Source: an uncultured Thermoguttaceae bacterium
GTDB taxonomy: Bacteria > Planctomycetota > Planctomycetia > Pirellulales > Thermoguttaceae
DNA: 7,251 nt
Direction: 5' to 3'
Assembly (NCBI GenBank): GCA_934725735.1
Contig: CAKVCP010000109.1
Coordinates: 1-7,251 of the forward strand
Shown here: positions 5,931-7,251 of the stretch, one piece after another
How the letters are laid out: every line of letters starts with the position of its first letter
Position numbering within the stretch: position 1 is the first letter of the stretch
The notes under the pieces: model-generated
Told to the model about the DNA's origin: nothing
The model's database searches: none
What the model saw: only the letters and a program-made list of their open reading frames with translations
Program-made: the position numbers and the translations under genes

Positions 5931-5966
5931 TTTATCTTCTCTATTTCTTTTTTTGTCTTCTCTATT
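5931..5966 (-). repeat. 21-bp-spaced direct repeat in the pdxS leader
   Basis: Two 15-bp copies, TTTATCTTCTCTATT (5931-5945) and TTTGTCTTCTCTATT (5952-5966) on the plus strand, differ at one position and are exactly 21 bp apart. On the transcript they are purine-rich (AATAGAGAAGA), and the proximal copy abuts the pdxS ribosome binding site. Two helical turns of spacing would let a dimer bind one face, and MocR regulators typically use direct repeats. Since 21 bp is also seven codons, the copies would encode a heptad repeat if the longer pdxS frame were translated. Confidence 0.5.
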
Positions 5967-5979
5967 GACTCGTCGAGTC
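5967..5979. promoter_or_regulatory. 13-bp palindrome at the predicted pdxS transcription start
   Basis: GACTCG (5967-5972) and CGAGTC (5974-5979) form a perfect palindrome around a single T. It lies immediately downstream of the start site predicted from the pdxS promoter (near 5981), a typical place for a repressor operator. The protein that might bind it cannot be told from the sequence. Confidence 0.4.
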
Positions 5980-5987
5980 TTTGGAAA

Positions 5988-6015
5988 ATAATAAGACCGT
6001 CTGACCTTTTTTCAA
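5988..6015 (-). promoter_or_regulatory. Predicted pdxS-pdxT promoter
   Basis: On the minus strand TTGAAA (6015-6010) and TATTAT (5993-5988) are 16 nt apart, giving a start near 5981 and a leader of about 60 nt. A perfect TTGACA also exists at 6022-6017, but its distance to TATTAT is 23 nt, too long to pair with it. One arm of the putative regulator site (6001-6008) falls in the spacer between the boxes. Confidence 0.5.
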
Positions 6016-6045
6016 TTGTCAAAACAAGAAATGTTTTAAGGTCAG
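6001..6045. promoter_or_regulatory. Putative PdxR operator: CTGACCTT / AAGGTCAG inverted repeat
   Basis: CTGACCTT (6001-6008) and its exact reverse complement AAGGTCAG (6038-6045) flank an AT-rich 29-bp centre in the pdxR-pdxS intergenic region. The midpoint (6023) is about 42 bp upstream of the predicted pdxS start, a usual position for an activator touching RNA polymerase. Two further GACC pairs occur nearby: 5995-5998 with 6003-6006, and 6068-6071 with 6075-6078, the latter at the very start of the regulator gene. Assignment to the adjacent MocR regulator is inferred from position. Confidence 0.45.
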
Positions 6046-6062
6046 TTTAAAGGAAAACGCGA

Positions 6063-7251
6063 ATGCTGACCTACGACCTATCCCAGGGGACAGGGCCCCT
6101 CTATCAACGCTTATGCGACGCGATTCGCCGCGACGCGATCTCGGGAAACCTCGCCCCGTGCGAAAAGCTCCCTTCCAAGAGAACCCTCGCGCGAAATCTC
6201 GGCGTTAGCGCCATTACGGTTGAAAACGCCTATGACCAGTTGATCTCGGAAGGCTTCGTGTACGCCCTTCCGAAAAAGGGATATTTCGTCGCTCCGTCGA
6301 TTCCGCAGAAGCGCCGCGCCGCGCAGGTTCTCGACCTTCAGATTAACGCGGCCGCGAATCGCGCGCAGAGCGGCGCCGACGAGCCGCCGATTCTCTTCGA
6401 CTTCTCCTCCAATCGCGCCGACCCCGAACTTTTCCCTTTTTCCGCGTGGGCGAAGATGATTCGCGCCGCTATGACGACGCGCGAAAAAAAACTTCTTGAA
6501 CCTTCTCCCGGCGCGGGGGTCGTCGAGTTGAGACGCGCTATTTCCCAATATCTCGCTTCATTTCGAGGACTCTCCGTCGATCCGAATCAGATCGTCGTGG
6601 GGAGCGGCGCGGAGTATCTCTACGGGCTCGTCGTTCAGCTTTTGGGGCGCGATAAGATCTTCTGCGTGGAGACGCCCGGCTATAAGAAGCCGCGTCAGAT
6701 TTACGAAGCGCAAGGGGTGGAGTGTCGTCTCGCGCGAATCGACGACAAAGGGGCGCGCGTCGACGAGCTCAAGCGCGTTTGCGCCGACGTCGCGCATATC
6801 AACCCGACGCATCATTTCCCCACCGGCGTCACCGCGACCCTCGGTCGCCGCCACGAACTCCTCGCATGGGCGAACGAACGCGACGAACGATACGTCCTCG
6901 AAGACGATTACGACAGCGAGTTCCGATTCAACGGACGCCCGATCGTCCCAATGTTCGGTCTCGATCCCGACAAGGTCGTCTACATGAACACCTTCTCGAA
7001 ATCTCTCGCCCCGACGATCCGCATCAGCTATATGGCGCTTCCCGTCGCGCTCGCGAATCGCTTCTACGAAAAGCTCGGCTTTTACTCCTGCACCGTCTCG
7101 ACCTTCGACCAATACGCGCTCGCGGAATTTCTCCGTCAGGGGTATTTTGAACGCCACATCAACCGCATGCGACTCCACTATTCGCGCAAAAGAACGCGCG
7201 TTCTCGAAATCATCCGCCGCGCGCTCCCCCCCGAGACGTGCCGGATCGTCG
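6063..7251 (+). CDS. pdxR: MocR/GntR-family PLP-dependent regulator, probable PdxR (3' end beyond window)
   Basis: Partial gene: 396 codons are open to the window edge, where family members usually reach about 460-490. The N-terminus is a GntR winged helix (about 11-78) with PLYQRLCDAIRRDAISG, LPSKRTLARNLGVSAITVENAYDQL and the wing GFVYALPKKGYFV. From about 111 follows an aminotransferase fold type I domain: SPGAGVVELRRAI (148-160), GSGAEYLYGL (180-189), HINPTHHFPTG (245-255) with Asn247, LEDDYDSEFRF (279-289) with the PLP-pyridine Asp, and NTFSKSLAPTIR (309-320) whose Lys313 should hold PLP. Known PdxR proteins sense PLP and control pdxST and often themselves. Divergent placement beside pdxS makes that role likely, though other MocR proteins control GABA or taurine genes. 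The ATG at 6063 is supported by AAAGGA (6049-6054), 8 nt upstream. A promoter for it is not clear; TTTTAA at 6034-6039 is a possible -10. Confidence 0.93.
   Translation, partial: MLTYDLSQGTGPLYQRLCDAIRRDAISGNLAPCEKLPSKRTLARNLGVSAITVENAYDQLISEGFVYALPKKGYFVAPSIPQKRRAAQVLDLQINAAANRAQSGADEPPILFDFSSNRADPELFPFSAWAKMIRAAMTTREKKLLEPSPGAGVVELRRAISQYLASFRGLSVDPNQIVVGSGAEYLYGLVVQLLGRDKIFCVETPGYKKPRQIYEAQGVECRLARIDDKGARVDELKRVCADVAHINPTHHFPTGVTATLGRRHELLAWANERDERYVLEDDYDSEFRFNGRPIVPMFGLDPDKVVYMNTFSKSLAPTIRISYMALPVALANRFYEKLGFYSCTVSTFDQYALAEFLRQGYFERHINRMRLHYSRKRTRVLEIIRRALPPETCRIV

Noticed and set aside
5921..6022. 34-residue N-terminal extension of PdxS (start at 6022)
   Set aside because: AAAGGA precedes the ATG at 5920, known PdxS proteins begin there, and the extension covers the predicted promoter and repeats.
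1..7251. tRNA, rRNA, CRISPR array or insertion sequence
   Set aside because: No cloverleaf, regularly spaced repeats, transposase motifs or terminal inverted repeats with target duplications were seen on reading both strands.

Overview
The window is bacterial chromosomal DNA: GC-rich, with many CGCG and GACG words, and densely coding. Ribosome binding sites are AGGAG-type and promoters sigma70-like. The organism cannot be named from this stretch. The DXP-independent vitamin B6 genes with a MocR-type regulator, and a YitT membrane protein, are common in Firmicutes and Actinobacteria. The codon bias and the unfamiliar secreted protein would also fit a host-associated Planctomycetota or Lentisphaerota-like lineage; that is only an impression.

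Layout. (1) Positions 12-407, minus: a small FMN split-barrel protein of the putative PNPOx family, driven by a promoter whose -10 box lies between two 9-bp alternating CG arms. (2) About 408-872: gene-free, ending in two mutually exclusive leader hairpins before the next gene. (3) 873-2328, plus: a macro-domain protein followed 34 nt later by a YitT/DUF2179 membrane protein, probably one operon. (4) 2474-3925, plus: a 483-residue secreted protein of unrecognised family with its own promoter and a good intrinsic terminator. (5) 3974-4488: gene-free, holding a compact cluster of inverted repeats, a possible minus-strand promoter and a purine-rich tract. (6) 4489-5920, minus: pdxS then pdxT, the two subunits of PLP synthase. 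(7) 6063 to the window edge, plus: a divergent MocR-family regulator, very likely PdxR, cut off by the window end.

The clearest functional unit is pdxR / pdxS-pdxT. PdxS and PdxT make pyridoxal 5'-phosphate from ribose 5-phosphate, glyceraldehyde 3-phosphate and glutamine-derived ammonia. The regulator, a winged helix fused to a PLP-binding aminotransferase fold, should sense PLP and control the shared 142-bp intergenic region. That region carries an inverted repeat (CTGACCTT / AAGGTCAG) around the predicted pdxS -35 region, a 13-bp palindrome near the predicted transcription start, and a 21-bp-spaced direct repeat. I see no clear evidence of a wholly new system. The least explained parts are the secreted protein and the structured intergenic region after it.
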